Assembly: GCF_012911565.1 (NCBI RefSeq)
Contig: NZ_JAAMPU010000101.1
Location: forward strand, 1 to 64,000
DNA from: Flavobacterium silvaticum
GTDB taxonomy: Bacteria > Bacteroidota > Bacteroidia > Flavobacteriales > Flavobacteriaceae
Length of the DNA stretch: 64,000 nucleotides
Reading direction: 5' to 3'
The notes below the pieces were generated by a model. The model searched no databases. It was given only the letters and a program-made list of their open reading frames with translations, and was not told the origin of the DNA. Below, piece by piece: positions 50,844 to 58,683 of this stretch. The stretch's first letter is position 1; the number at the start of each line of letters is the position of its first letter. A program made the position numbers and the translations under genes.

Positions 50844-52478
50844 TTATTTATTTTCACCGAGAAACGGATATCGGTAATCCACCGGCGTAACAAACGTTTC
50901 CTTGATGGTTCGCGGAGAAACCCAACGCAGCAAATTCTGCATCGAACCCGCTTTATCATTGGTTCCGGAAGCCCTTGCGCCGCCAAAAGGCTGCATTCCC
51001 ACGACGGCTCCGGTTGGCTTGTCATTGATGTAGAAGTTACCGGCACAGTTTTCCAAAGTTTTAGTCGCCTGGTTTATCGCGTAACGGTCTTGTGAGAAAA
51101 TGGCTCCCGTCAAGGCATAAGCAGATGTTTGGTCTACAAGTTTCAACGTTTCTTCCCATTTGGAATCGTCGTAAACATAAATCGTCATGACTGGCCCGAA
51201 TAATTCGGTTTCCATGGTCGCGTATTTTGGGTTCGTGGTTAAGATGACGGTTGGCTCTATGAACCAGCCTTTGGATTTGTCGTAGTTTCCGCCGATGATC
51301 ACTTCGGCGTCATTGTCTTTTTTCGCCTGATCTATGGCAGAGGCCAATTTGTCGAAAGAACCTTCATGGATTACAGCCGTGATGAAATTCGAGAAATCTT
51401 CCGGCGAACCCATTTTGAGGGTTTTCATGTCTTTTTCAAGTTCCGATTTGACTTCCGGCCACAAACTCTGCGGAATGTAAGCCCGTGAAGCCGCCGAACA
51501 TTTCTGTCCCTGGAATTCAAAGGCACCCCGGACGATTCCCGTCACGACCTGACGTACATTCGCCGACGGATGCGCCACGATAAAATCCTTTCCGCCGGTT
51601 TCCCCGACAATTCTGGGGTAGGTTTTATAGATTTCGATGTTGTTGCCTATGTGTTTGAAAATATCCTTGAACACGTGGGTCGATCCTGTAAAGTGGATTC
51701 CTGCGAAATCAGGACTTGCGTAAACCGTTTCTGAAATCATCTTCGCATCGCCAAAAACCACGTTGATGACACCGTCCGGAACACCTGCTTCACGGAAAAC
51801 ATCGATAATGACTTTTGCAGAAAAAACCTGTGAATCGCTCGGCTTCCAGACCACGACGTTGCCCATCAAAGCGGCACTCGCAGGAAGGTTGGCGGAAATC
51901 GCAGTAAAGTTGAACGGAGTCACGGCATATACAAAACCTTCAAGCGGACGATATTCCACACGGTTCCACATATCTGACGTGGATTTTGGCTGATCGTTGT
52001 ATATCTGGACCATGAATTCCACGTTGAAACGCAAAAAGTCGATGAGTTCGCAGGCGGCGTCAATTTCGGCCTGGAAGATTGTTTTGGATTGGGCAATCAT
52101 GGTCGCCGCATTGATTTTGGCACGATACGGGCCGGCAATAAGTTCGGCGGCTTTGAGGAAGATTGCGGCACGTTGTTCCCACGCCAATTGAGACCATTCC
52201 TTTCGGGCTTCAAGACACGAAGCGATTGCTTTTTCTACGTGTTGTTTTTCTGCCAGATGGTATTTCCCTACAACATGCTGATGGTCGTGCGGTGCAGTCA
52301 TGTTGCGCGTATTCCCGGTCTTTATCTGCTCTTTTCCTATGAATAACGGAACTTCGATCTGCTCGTTCCATTGTTGTTTGTAAGCGGCAAGCACCGACGC
52401 TTTTTCTGGTGAATCCGGTGCATATGATTTTACCGGTTCGTTTATGGCTTTGGGTACATGGAAGAATCCTTTCGGCAT
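50844..52478 (-). CDS. pruA: L-glutamate gamma-semialdehyde dehydrogenase (P5C dehydrogenase)
   Basis: It oxidises glutamate gamma-semialdehyde, formed from proline via pyrroline-5-carboxylate, to glutamate with NAD. The 544-residue aldehyde dehydrogenase has the N-terminal segment NEPVKSYAPDSPEK, the NAD-binding VTPFNFTAISANLPA, VWKPSDSQVFSA, the glutamate base in VGETGGKDFIVAHPSA and the catalytic Cys in FQGQKCSAASRAY, plus the C-terminal GARASGTNDKAGS. No proline dehydrogenase domain is fused. A TATCTTTG -7 element lies at 52518-52525 on the minus strand. The usual partner, proline dehydrogenase, is not in this window. Confidence 0.95.
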   Translation of the reverse strand: MPKGFFHVPKAINEPVKSYAPDSPEKASVLAAYKQQWNEQIEVPLFIGKEQIKTGNTRNMTAPHDHQHVVGKYHLAEKQHVEKAIASCLEARKEWSQLAWEQRAAIFLKAAELIAGPYRAKINAATMIAQSKTIFQAEIDAACELIDFLRFNVEFMVQIYNDQPKSTSDMWNRVEYRPLEGFVYAVTPFNFTAISANLPASAALMGNVVVWKPSDSQVFSAKVIIDVFREAGVPDGVINVVFGDAKMISETVYASPDFAGIHFTGSTHVFKDIFKHIGNNIEIYKTYPRIVGETGGKDFIVAHPSANVRQVVTGIVRGAFEFQGQKCSAASRAYIPQSLWPEVKSELEKDMKTLKMGSPEDFSNFITAVIHEGSFDKLASAIDQAKKDNDAEVIIGGNYDKSKGWFIEPTVILTTNPKYATMETELFGPVMTIYVYDDSKWEETLKLVDQTSAYALTGAIFSQDRYAINQATKTLENCAGNFYINDKPTGAVVGMQPFGGARASGTNDKAGSMQNLLRWVSPRTIKETFVTPVDYRYPFLGENK

Positions 52479-52614
52479 GGCTATATATTTTTAAGTTGCC
52501 TGATTTTTAAGGCAGCTCAAAGATAAGGAGAAGTTGGGAATTAAGTTTGAAGATCGGGAGATCGGAAGAAACCAATTGATTAAAAACCGAGAGCGAATCT
52601 AAACGGATTTCAAA

Positions 52615-53001
52615 TTAGTTTAAAGCAAACGGCGCACTCAGCCTGAAAGTAGGGACAGCAACACGAAAGTTACGGGTAGAAGTAAAGTTGATCATATTGA
52701 ACCAGCCGCGCATAGCCCCAAACGGTGAAGCGATAAGGCAACCGGAACTGTATGTATGTGTTTCGCCCGGTTTAAGGACTGGTTTTTTTCCAATTACACC
52801 TTCGCCGTCAACGGTTTCGATATCGTTAAGAGAATCGAATATTTCCCAGTGACGTGTCGTCAACTGAACGGAATCTTTACTGTGATTTTCAATGGTGATA
52901 TGGTAATTGAACGCATAGTGCAACTTATGGTTTTTGAAGTAAGTTCCTTCAAAACTCGTAGCCACGGAAATTTTTATGCCTCTTGTTATTTGCGATACCA
53001 T
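52615..53001 (-). CDS. apaG: ApaG family protein
   Basis: A 128-residue single-domain protein with the fibronectin-like ApaG fold. Visible features are VSQITRGIKISVATSFE at the start, HYAFNYHITIENHSKDSVQLTTRHWEIFDS (in sections) and the GEGVIGKKPVLKPGETHTYSSGC signature, ending in FRLSAPFALN. In E. coli and Salmonella ApaG was linked to cobalt/magnesium efflux, but its direct biochemical role is unclear. The ATG at 53001 gives the standard length; the nine residues before it in the same frame are not conserved. A TAAATTTG -7 element lies at 53033-53040 on the minus strand. Confidence 0.93.
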   Translation of the reverse strand: MVSQITRGIKISVATSFEGTYFKNHKLHYAFNYHITIENHSKDSVQLTTRHWEIFDSLNDIETVDGEGVIGKKPVLKPGETHTYSSGCLIASPFGAMRGWFNMINFTSTRNFRVAVPTFRLSAPFALN

Positions 53002-53083
53002 ATTGAGGAAGTAACGGTGAAAGTACACGTGCCAAATTTACAAAAAATCGTGTAGAGAGGTGAGTTTCAATATGAAATTTTCC

Positions 53084-54331
53084 TTAATTGATGATATTCG
53101 TTGAACTTGCGACACCTTTTCCAATCACGCGGTCATAACGGGAATTGTTCTCGCGGTAATACACAATGACGAAATAATTGCTTTCGGTTTGGTAGAAATT
53201 CCCGTCTATTGCATTTGCGTTATCTACGTTTCCATCTGGATTTACAATAGTGTATTGGTAGTTTGTGTAACCTTGCTTTACAACGACCGCCTTTTCCCAA
53301 AGGGCACTTTTTTCGTTATATTCCATTTCGTATTCCGGTGAATGCGCATAATTATTGAACATGCCGTTCACATAGATTTTTCCATTTCCAAAATAGGCTG
53401 GGGCAGAAAGACTGAAATAAACCCAAGTGTAATCTGCCTCGACATCATTGTTTTCTGCATTGATATTCAACGGGAAATAATTTCCGTTCGAGTCGGGAAA
53501 ATAGGTGTAAGGTTGCGAACCTCTGGCCTGTGTCGGATATAAATGCGTGTTGTAAAGCGAACCGTTCGAATCGATACGGCTTACACCATTTCCGGCCGCT
53601 CTCACGTCTTTGTTTTCCCAGTACAGGTATTCATTCCCGGCCCAAAACTGGGTTTCCTGGTCATATTTGTAAATCAGGTCGTTCCCAATCGTGTATTGCG
53701 GTTTGATGTTCATGATGGCGTTGTCGAAACGACCGTTCTGCATCAGCAATACTTTTACGTTTCTCAGCGGGTTCTGGAAAATGATACTTTGGGATTTGAT
53801 CGAAAAATCCATATTGTGCATATAATTGACTGTAGACATAGTCCGTGAGCGTTTTATCTGCAAAGGCACCGAAACCAGTTCCTCGACCAAAATGAACTTG
53901 CGTGAGAAAACCACGTCACGGTCTTCATTCAGGATTTTGAGCATGTAATTCCCGCTTACCCGGAGTTGCGTCTGACGGTTCGGAAGGCTCAACGTATAGT
54001 GTGAATATACTTGTAAGGTGTTGAATGAATTTGTATAGGTCTGTATCCGTAAATCGTCAAAACCCGCCAGATATTCGCTTTTGACTAATTGCGAAGGTTT
54101 CCAGTCGTAATCGCAATGCACAATCTGATAGTAGTAATTCGCTTCGTTCCCGAATAAATCATCAAACTGGATCGTAAATGCATCGTTGAGGCCGAATATA
54201 GGTATGGTGCCTTGGCTGGCCTGGATAAAAGCTACCGATTTGATATTGTAAGGCGGCTGGACTTCGGTTTCCACCTGGGCTGTCATCGAAATGAAAACCA
54301 GCAACAGGGCGGCGGTCAGGAATTTAGTCAT
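53084..54331 (-). CDS. type IX secretion system plug protein (DUF5103)
   Basis: The 415-residue exported protein belongs to the DUF5103 family, recognised as the plug of the SprA (Sov) translocon. In SprA structures the plug closes the periplasmic side of the pore when no substrate is bound. A signal peptide (MTKFLTAALLLVFISMTAQ) is followed by IKSVAFIQASQG and PIFGLNDAFTIQFDDLFG (about 45-70). The segments YYQIVHCDYDWKPSQLVKSEYLAGF (~85-110) and YFGNGKIYVNGMFNNYAHSPEYEMEYN lie further on. It lies 82 nt upstream of apaG in the same direction. Confidence 0.92.
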   Translation of the reverse strand: MTKFLTAALLLVFISMTAQVETEVQPPYNIKSVAFIQASQGTIPIFGLNDAFTIQFDDLFGNEANYYYQIVHCDYDWKPSQLVKSEYLAGFDDLRIQTYTNSFNTLQVYSHYTLSLPNRQTQLRVSGNYMLKILNEDRDVVFSRKFILVEELVSVPLQIKRSRTMSTVNYMHNMDFSIKSQSIIFQNPLRNVKVLLMQNGRFDNAIMNIKPQYTIGNDLIYKYDQETQFWAGNEYLYWENKDVRAAGNGVSRIDSNGSLYNTHLYPTQARGSQPYTYFPDSNGNYFPLNINAENNDVEADYTWVYFSLSAPAYFGNGKIYVNGMFNNYAHSPEYEMEYNEKSALWEKAVVVKQGYTNYQYTIVNPDGNVDNANAIDGNFYQTESNYFVIVYYRENNSRYDRVIGKGVASSTNIIN

Positions 54332-54395
54332 TGGTCAATGAATTGCAATTCTGTAAATATAACAAAAAGACCAACGGCTTCTATTTTGATTTTTT

Positions 54396-54550
54396 GGAGC
54401 ATGTTCCCGCTGCCCGCTCATAGTTTTGACACGGTCATGGCATTTTTCAGCGTATGGGGCGAGCTTCTTTTAGTCGCTGCCCCATACGCGAAAAATCAAG
54501 CCATGTTCGTGGCAAAAGCTAACCGCTCGCATCGGGGTTGGGCTTTGAGG
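54396..54550 (+). repeat. dispersed intergenic element with a long hairpin, copy B
   Basis: It starts GGAGCATGTTCCCGCTGCC and ends ATCGGGGTTGGGCTTTGAGG. Between them lies a near-continuous hairpin at 54421-54521. The core is GCGTATGGGGC (54450-54460) with GCCCCATACGC (54479-54489), extended by ATTTTTC / GAAAAAT around one bulged A, CATGGC / GCCATG, CACG / CGTG and TTTTG / CAAAA. The ends resemble copy A at 26976-27113. It lies between the plug gene start and the GlxA regulator stop. A ~120-residue frame crosses it but runs into both neighbours and has no gene-like features. Confidence 0.65.
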
Positions 54551-54551
54551 T

Positions 54552-55532
54552 CTAAAAAACCAATTGTTGGTATTTGAGCCGATATTCCGCAGGTGACAAT
54601 CCTGTTATTTTCCGGAATACATCCCGGAATGCCTTTGCATCTGAATATCCGGAACCGTACATGATTTCGGCTACCGTTTCCACCGAACTTTCAAGCGCTT
54701 TTTTTGCCGTTTCAATGCGTATGCGCTGCATGTATTCCAATGCGGAATTACCCGTCGCCCGTAAAAACCGGCGGTCAAAACTGCGTCTTCCAATGCGGAA
54801 TGTATCGCATAAACCATCTACCGAGAATTTTTCGGCCACGCGTTTTTCCATGAATTCCTGGGCGGCCAGGACCAAATCGTCTCCATGTCTTTTCTGTCCG
54901 TTGAAAATGGCAAACGAAGCCTGGCTGTCGCGTCCGGTATCAATCTGGAAAACCTTGGAACAATAGATGGCCGTTTCGCGTCCGTAGAATTTCTCGACCA
55001 GATAGATCATAAGGTTTAAAAAGGAATAGGCACCACCGTTGGTGTAAATTCCATCTTCATCAGTTATCAATAAATCCGGCTGAAGATTTATTGTAGGATA
55101 TCTTTTTCTGAGTTCATCGGCGGCTGCCCAATGTGTCGAACATTTCTTGCCGTCGATGATTCCTGTCGCGGCCAGCAGGAAAGCACCGGTGCATATCGAA
55201 GCGATTTCAGCTCCTTTGGCATGCTGTTCTTTGAGCCAGTTTACAAGTTCACTGTTCTGCTTCAATGCTTCGTCAAACGCATGGTTCAATGATGGAATGA
55301 TGATGAGGTCGGTCGATTTGACCTCACGAAGCTGCTTGTGCGGCCTGACGCTGAACAATCCGTCATAAAACGTCGCCGAACCACTGAGCCCAACGAGTTC
55401 AATAGTAAATACAGGCCGGCTTCCGTTCAGTGACCTGAAATCATTGGCACGCGAAAAAATCTTATAGGCTCCGGCAATGCTGCTGATGTTGTTGCCTTTT
55501 CCTTCCGGAACCAGGATTGTCAAATGCTTCAT
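54552..55532 (-). CDS. GlxA family transcriptional regulator (DJ-1/PfpI plus AraC-type HTH)
   Basis: A 326-residue cytoplasmic regulator. The N-terminal DJ-1/PfpI-like domain (~1-185) shows HLTILVPEGKG and the nucleophile-elbow position SICTGAFLLAATGIIDGKKCS with Cys near residue 115. The C-terminal AraC family domain (~215-320) has two helix-turn-helix units with GRRSFDRRFLRATGNSALEYMQRIRIETAK and VAEIMYGSGYSDAKAFRDVFRKITGLSPAEYR (in sections). Proteins of this layout sense small metabolites, and some control catabolic genes. It lies divergent from the SRPBCC gene (120-nt gap) and may control it. The substrate or ligand is not evident. Confidence 0.92.
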   Translation of the reverse strand: MKHLTILVPEGKGNNISSIAGAYKIFSRANDFRSLNGSRPVFTIELVGLSGSATFYDGLFSVRPHKQLREVKSTDLIIIPSLNHAFDEALKQNSELVNWLKEQHAKGAEIASICTGAFLLAATGIIDGKKCSTHWAAADELRKRYPTINLQPDLLITDEDGIYTNGGAYSFLNLMIYLVEKFYGRETAIYCSKVFQIDTGRDSQASFAIFNGQKRHGDDLVLAAQEFMEKRVAEKFSVDGLCDTFRIGRRSFDRRFLRATGNSALEYMQRIRIETAKKALESSVETVAEIMYGSGYSDAKAFRDVFRKITGLSPAEYRLKYQQLVF

Positions 55533-55652
55533 GTTTGGAATTTTTGATAAAGGTAAACAGAACGCCTGTCTGAATCAACCCGTCATATAGGTGATTTTGC
55601 CATTCTTCAGGTAGCAATCGGTACGGTAACTTTGATCTGCAAACCAATTATC

Positions 55653-56669
55653 ATGAGAAAAGTAAAAGCCATTATCGGCATTTCGGCACTGATTGTTTCA
55701 ATAACAGGCCACGCTCAATCTAAATCAACAGTTATGGAACCACAAGATTTTACCACATCATTTATTGTAGACAAACCCGCAAAAGCCGTATTCGACGCGG
55801 TGAATCATCCGTCAGCCTGGTGGAGTGAGGAAATATCCGGAGAAACTCAAAAGCCAGGTGGTGTTTTCGATTACCATTACCGAGACGTCCACATTTGCAA
55901 AATCAAAATCATCGAATCAATCCCAAATAAGAAGGTGGTTTGGGAAGTGCTTGAAAATAAATTCAATTTTATAAGTGATCCATCAGAATGGGTTGGGAAT
56001 ACTATCGAGTTCACCATTTCTGAATCCGGCGGCAAAACACAACTGAATTTCACACATCACGGATTGACTCCCAAATACGAATGTTTCCAGATTTGCAACG
56101 ATGCCTGGGCGCAATACATCCAGAACAGCCTCAAGGACCTGATCGTTACCGGAAAAGGCCAGCCGAATCCAAAGGAAGGCGGATTCAACGAATATCTGCT
56201 CAGGAAAAATAACATGAATTCAGGACAATCCGATAATTACCACGTGAGTTTCGTAACGCAAAAGTCTCCGCATGATGTTTTCGAGGCAATCAGTTCCGTC
56301 GATAAATGGTGGACGCAGCATGTAAAAGGAAAATCCAAAGACGAAGGTGATGAATTTTCGGTACAATTTGGAGATATACATTACTCGAAACACAAACTCA
56401 CAACTGTAATTCCAGACCGGAAAATCGTTTGGCTGACTACGGAAAATCGACTCAACTTTGTGAAAAATAAAGAAGAGTGGAAAGGGATGGAAATTGTTTT
56501 TGAGATTACGACTGAAGCATCAGGAACGCGCGTCACGTTTACGCAAATTGGCCTTGACCCAAAAGTGGAATGTTATGACGCCTGTTCCAATGCCTGGAAT
56601 GATTATTTGCTCGGAAGCCTGCAAAACCTGATCAATACAGGCAAAGGCAATCCGACACCAAAAGATTGA
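55653..56669 (+). CDS. exported protein with two tandem SRPBCC (AHSA1-like) domains
   Basis: A 338-residue protein with a signal peptide (MRKVKAIIGISALIVSITGHAQ) followed by two SRPBCC/START-like lipid-binding folds of about 145 residues each. Domain 1 covers ~34-175 and domain 2 ~195-335. Both carry the same pattern: TTSFIVDKPAKAVFDAV / HVSFVTQKSPHDVFEAI, WWSEEISGE / WWTQHVKGK, and a shared Cys pair near the end (YECFQICNDAW / VECYDACSNAW). AHSA1-type folds usually occur in the cytoplasm, so an export signal is unusual. Its ligand is unknown. The ATG at 55653 starts the signal peptide; a TTG seven codons earlier would extend it. The GlxA-type regulator is divergent upstream. Confidence 0.88.
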   Translation: MRKVKAIIGISALIVSITGHAQSKSTVMEPQDFTTSFIVDKPAKAVFDAVNHPSAWWSEEISGETQKPGGVFDYHYRDVHICKIKIIESIPNKKVVWEVLENKFNFISDPSEWVGNTIEFTISESGGKTQLNFTHHGLTPKYECFQICNDAWAQYIQNSLKDLIVTGKGQPNPKEGGFNEYLLRKNNMNSGQSDNYHVSFVTQKSPHDVFEAISSVDKWWTQHVKGKSKDEGDEFSVQFGDIHYSKHKLTTVIPDRKIVWLTTENRLNFVKNKEEWKGMEIVFEITTEASGTRVTFTQIGLDPKVECYDACSNAWNDYLLGSLQNLINTGKGNPTPKD

Positions 56670-56672
56670 AAC

Positions 56673-57437
56673 TTATTTGGAAACCACAGGAATGATTTCG
56701 CCCGGGGCAAGACAGTAACGACGCACTTCTTCCGGGCTTAGTTTTTTGGTGTAATCTATCTCTTCGACTGTAAAGCCAATGCTTCTGAGCTTGTCGAAAT
56801 AGTCGCGTCCGTAAACGCGCACATGGTCGTATTGGCCAAAGATCTCGGCCCGTTGTTTTCTATCGGTAATCGAATCGTCTTCAAATGTTTTCCCACGCTT
56901 CAAATCCTGCGGAATCTGTAAAATGCCCATACCGCCGGGTTTCAGGATCCGATATAATTCCTGCATCGCTTTGGTGTCGTCCGGAATGTGTTCCAAAACG
57001 TGGTTGCACAGAATCACATCGTAGGCATTGTCTTCAAAAGGCAAATTACAGATATCGGCTTTGACATCAGCCAATGGTGAATTCAGGTCAGTTGTGGTGT
57101 AATCAAGGTTTTTCTGGTTTCGAAACAGTTTGTAAAACGCTTGTTCCGGTGCAAAATGGAGCACTTTTTTTGGTGCCGAGAAAAAGTCGGTTTCATTCTT
57201 TAGATACAGCCACAATAATCTATGGCGCTCCAATGAAAGTGTGCTGGGAGATAATACGTTGTTGCGCTGATTCCCGTATCCGTAGGGTAAAAAATTGCGG
57301 AAGCTTTTGCCATCGATTGGATCTGTGAATTCATTTCCGCTCAAAAACGCGGCAAGGACGGGACGCGCCACATAACTCAGCCGGATCAGGATTGGTCGCG
57401 GAATGGTGTTGAGTACAAATTTGAACAGTTTCTTCAT
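56673..57437 (-). CDS. class I SAM-dependent methyltransferase
   Basis: A 254-residue protein with a Rossmann-like methyltransferase domain. SAM-binding motifs are VLHFAPEQAFYKLFR (about 90-104), DVKADICNLPFEDNAYDVILCNHVLEHI (~124-151) and LYRILKPGGMGILQIPQ (~162-178). The first ~55 residues (NTIPRPILIRLSYVARPVLAAFLSG) are hydrophobic and basic, perhaps a peripheral membrane contact. The substrate is not clear. The ATG at 57437 overlaps the map stop in ATGA, so translation is probably coupled. It ends close to the converging SRPBCC gene (3 nt between stops). Confidence 0.88.
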   Translation of the reverse strand: MKKLFKFVLNTIPRPILIRLSYVARPVLAAFLSGNEFTDPIDGKSFRNFLPYGYGNQRNNVLSPSTLSLERHRLLWLYLKNETDFFSAPKKVLHFAPEQAFYKLFRNQKNLDYTTTDLNSPLADVKADICNLPFEDNAYDVILCNHVLEHIPDDTKAMQELYRILKPGGMGILQIPQDLKRGKTFEDDSITDRKQRAEIFGQYDHVRVYGRDYFDKLRSIGFTVEEIDYTKKLSPEEVRRYCLAPGEIIPVVSK

Positions 57438-58255
57438 GAAATCACCAGTGCATGGCTTCGGAATTCGTTTTCTTCATCGCTTTCGATTCCAAGTGCTTTG
57501 TATATGTACTGGAACGTAGAAAGCAATTCCGGTTTTCCGTTGATTAAGGCTACGTCGTGCTCGAAGTGCGCACTCGGTTTTTTGTCGGCGGTCACGATTG
57601 TCCAACCGTCTTTAAGTGTTTTGACATTTCGGACACCGAGGTTTATCATAGGTTCGATGGCCACGACCATGCCTTCTACGAATAGTTTTCCGCGACCTCG
57701 TTTTCCGTAATTCGGCATTTCCGGGTCTTCGTGCATTTTGCGGCCTAATCCGTGACCGACGAGTTCGCGGACTACGCCGTAACCATGGGCTTCGGTAAAA
57801 GTCTGGATGGCATTGCCAACATCTTCTGTGCGGTTTCCGGCTTTGAACGCGCGGATTCCAACGTAGAGCGATTCTTTGGTGACTTCAAGTAATTTTTTCG
57901 TCTTTGGATCGACTTCGCCAATTTCAAACGTGTAGGCGTGGTCTCCGTAAAAATCATTCATGAAAACACCACAGTCGACAGATACGATATCGCCGTCTTC
58001 GATTGGCCTGTCCGTAGGCAAACCATGTACGACCTGCTCGTTTACACTGGTCAAAAGCGTTGACGGACAACCGTACAGACCCAAAAATCCGGGAACGCCT
58101 TTGTGATCGCGGATAAAAGCTTCAGCCATTTTATCAAGCTGGAGCGTGGTTACACCGGGCTTGATTTCTGAAGCGATCATACCAAGGGTTTTGGAAACCA
58201 GCAAGGCACTTTCTCGCATGAGTTCGATTTCTTCGGCTGTTTTCTGGATTATCAT
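57434..58255 (-). CDS. map: type I methionine aminopeptidase
   Basis: Map removes the initiator methionine from nascent proteins. The 273-residue protein has the five metal ligands of the pita-bread fold: Asp in DGDIVSVDCGVFMNDFYGD (two Asp), His in VGHGLGRKMHEDPEMP, Glu in VVAIEPMINLG and the last Glu in HFEHDVAL. The substrate-pocket HGLP is visible in NEQVVHGLPTD. The ATG at 58255 (MIIQKTAEEIELM) gives the family N-terminus. A TATTTTTG -7 element lies at 58274-58281 on the minus strand. The methyltransferase gene overlaps the stop. Confidence 0.96.
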   Translation of the reverse strand: MIIQKTAEEIELMRESALLVSKTLGMIASEIKPGVTTLQLDKMAEAFIRDHKGVPGFLGLYGCPSTLLTSVNEQVVHGLPTDRPIEDGDIVSVDCGVFMNDFYGDHAYTFEIGEVDPKTKKLLEVTKESLYVGIRAFKAGNRTEDVGNAIQTFTEAHGYGVVRELVGHGLGRKMHEDPEMPNYGKRGRGKLFVEGMVVAIEPMINLGVRNVKTLKDGWTIVTADKKPSAHFEHDVALINGKPELLSTFQYIYKALGIESDEENEFRSHALVIS

Positions 58256-58342
58256 CTGGACGAATTTAGGGCGCAAAAATACAGATTTCCAATGGAAATA
58301 AATCTGTAGGTTAACTGAGTTTTTGGTTTTGCCATCTGGTCA

Positions 58343-58374
58343 AAATAAAAAAGGCTGCCTCTTGAGACAGCCTT
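58343..58374 (-). terminator. terminator after gpmI and small PH-like gene
   Basis: On the minus strand AAGGCTGTCTC / GAGGCAGCCTT (stem broken by one mismatch) is followed by TTTTATTTT. It ends the leftward gpmI transcript before map. Confidence 0.85.
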
Positions 58375-58391
58375 GATTAGGTTTTAAGATT

Positions 58392-58679
58392 TCAGGAATT
58401 CTTTCCCTTATGGATCGCTTCCTTGATCTCACGCACTTCGCTTTTCTTGAAGCCGTGGGCCGAGATCACATTTCCCTGTACGTTGAATTCAATAGTGGAA
58501 TAGCCAATCAGCGGTGTGTCGATGGAAACTCCGGCAATGTCCTTATAGCCAAGGAATGTTTCCTCATTTTTCCAAAGTCCCGGAATTTTGATGGTCAATC
58601 CGCCTTGTTCGACCGTAATCGAAGCCGGGAAAACCTTGTTGCCTTCTGAAAGACGTGAAGCTGTATATGTCTTGCTCAT
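58392..58679 (-). CDS. small PH-domain-like protein
   Basis: A 95-residue cytoplasmic protein without signal peptide. The strands ITVEQGGLTIKIPGLW, ETFLGYKDIAGVSIDTP, YSTIEFNVQGNVISAHGF and the C-terminal helix KSEVREIKEAIHKG suggest a bacterial pleckstrin-homology-like fold, which is usually a partner-binding domain. The family is not known to me by number. It lies 4 nt after gpmI in the same direction, so it is coexpressed with the glycolytic enzyme. The function is unknown. Confidence 0.75.
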   Translation of the reverse strand: MSKTYTASRLSEGNKVFPASITVEQGGLTIKIPGLWKNEETFLGYKDIAGVSIDTPLIGYSTIEFNVQGNVISAHGFKKSEVREIKEAIHKGKNS

Positions 58680-58683
58680 GTTT

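Noticed and set aside
54212..54577. Plus-strand frame of ~120 residues across the 54396-54550 element
   Set aside because: It starts inside the plug gene and ends inside the GlxA gene, with no family-like features; the hairpin explains the region better.
55440..55470. TGGCAC motif inside the GlxA gene as a sigma-54 promoter
   Set aside because: There is no TTGC-type -12 box at the right spacing and it lies within coding sequence.
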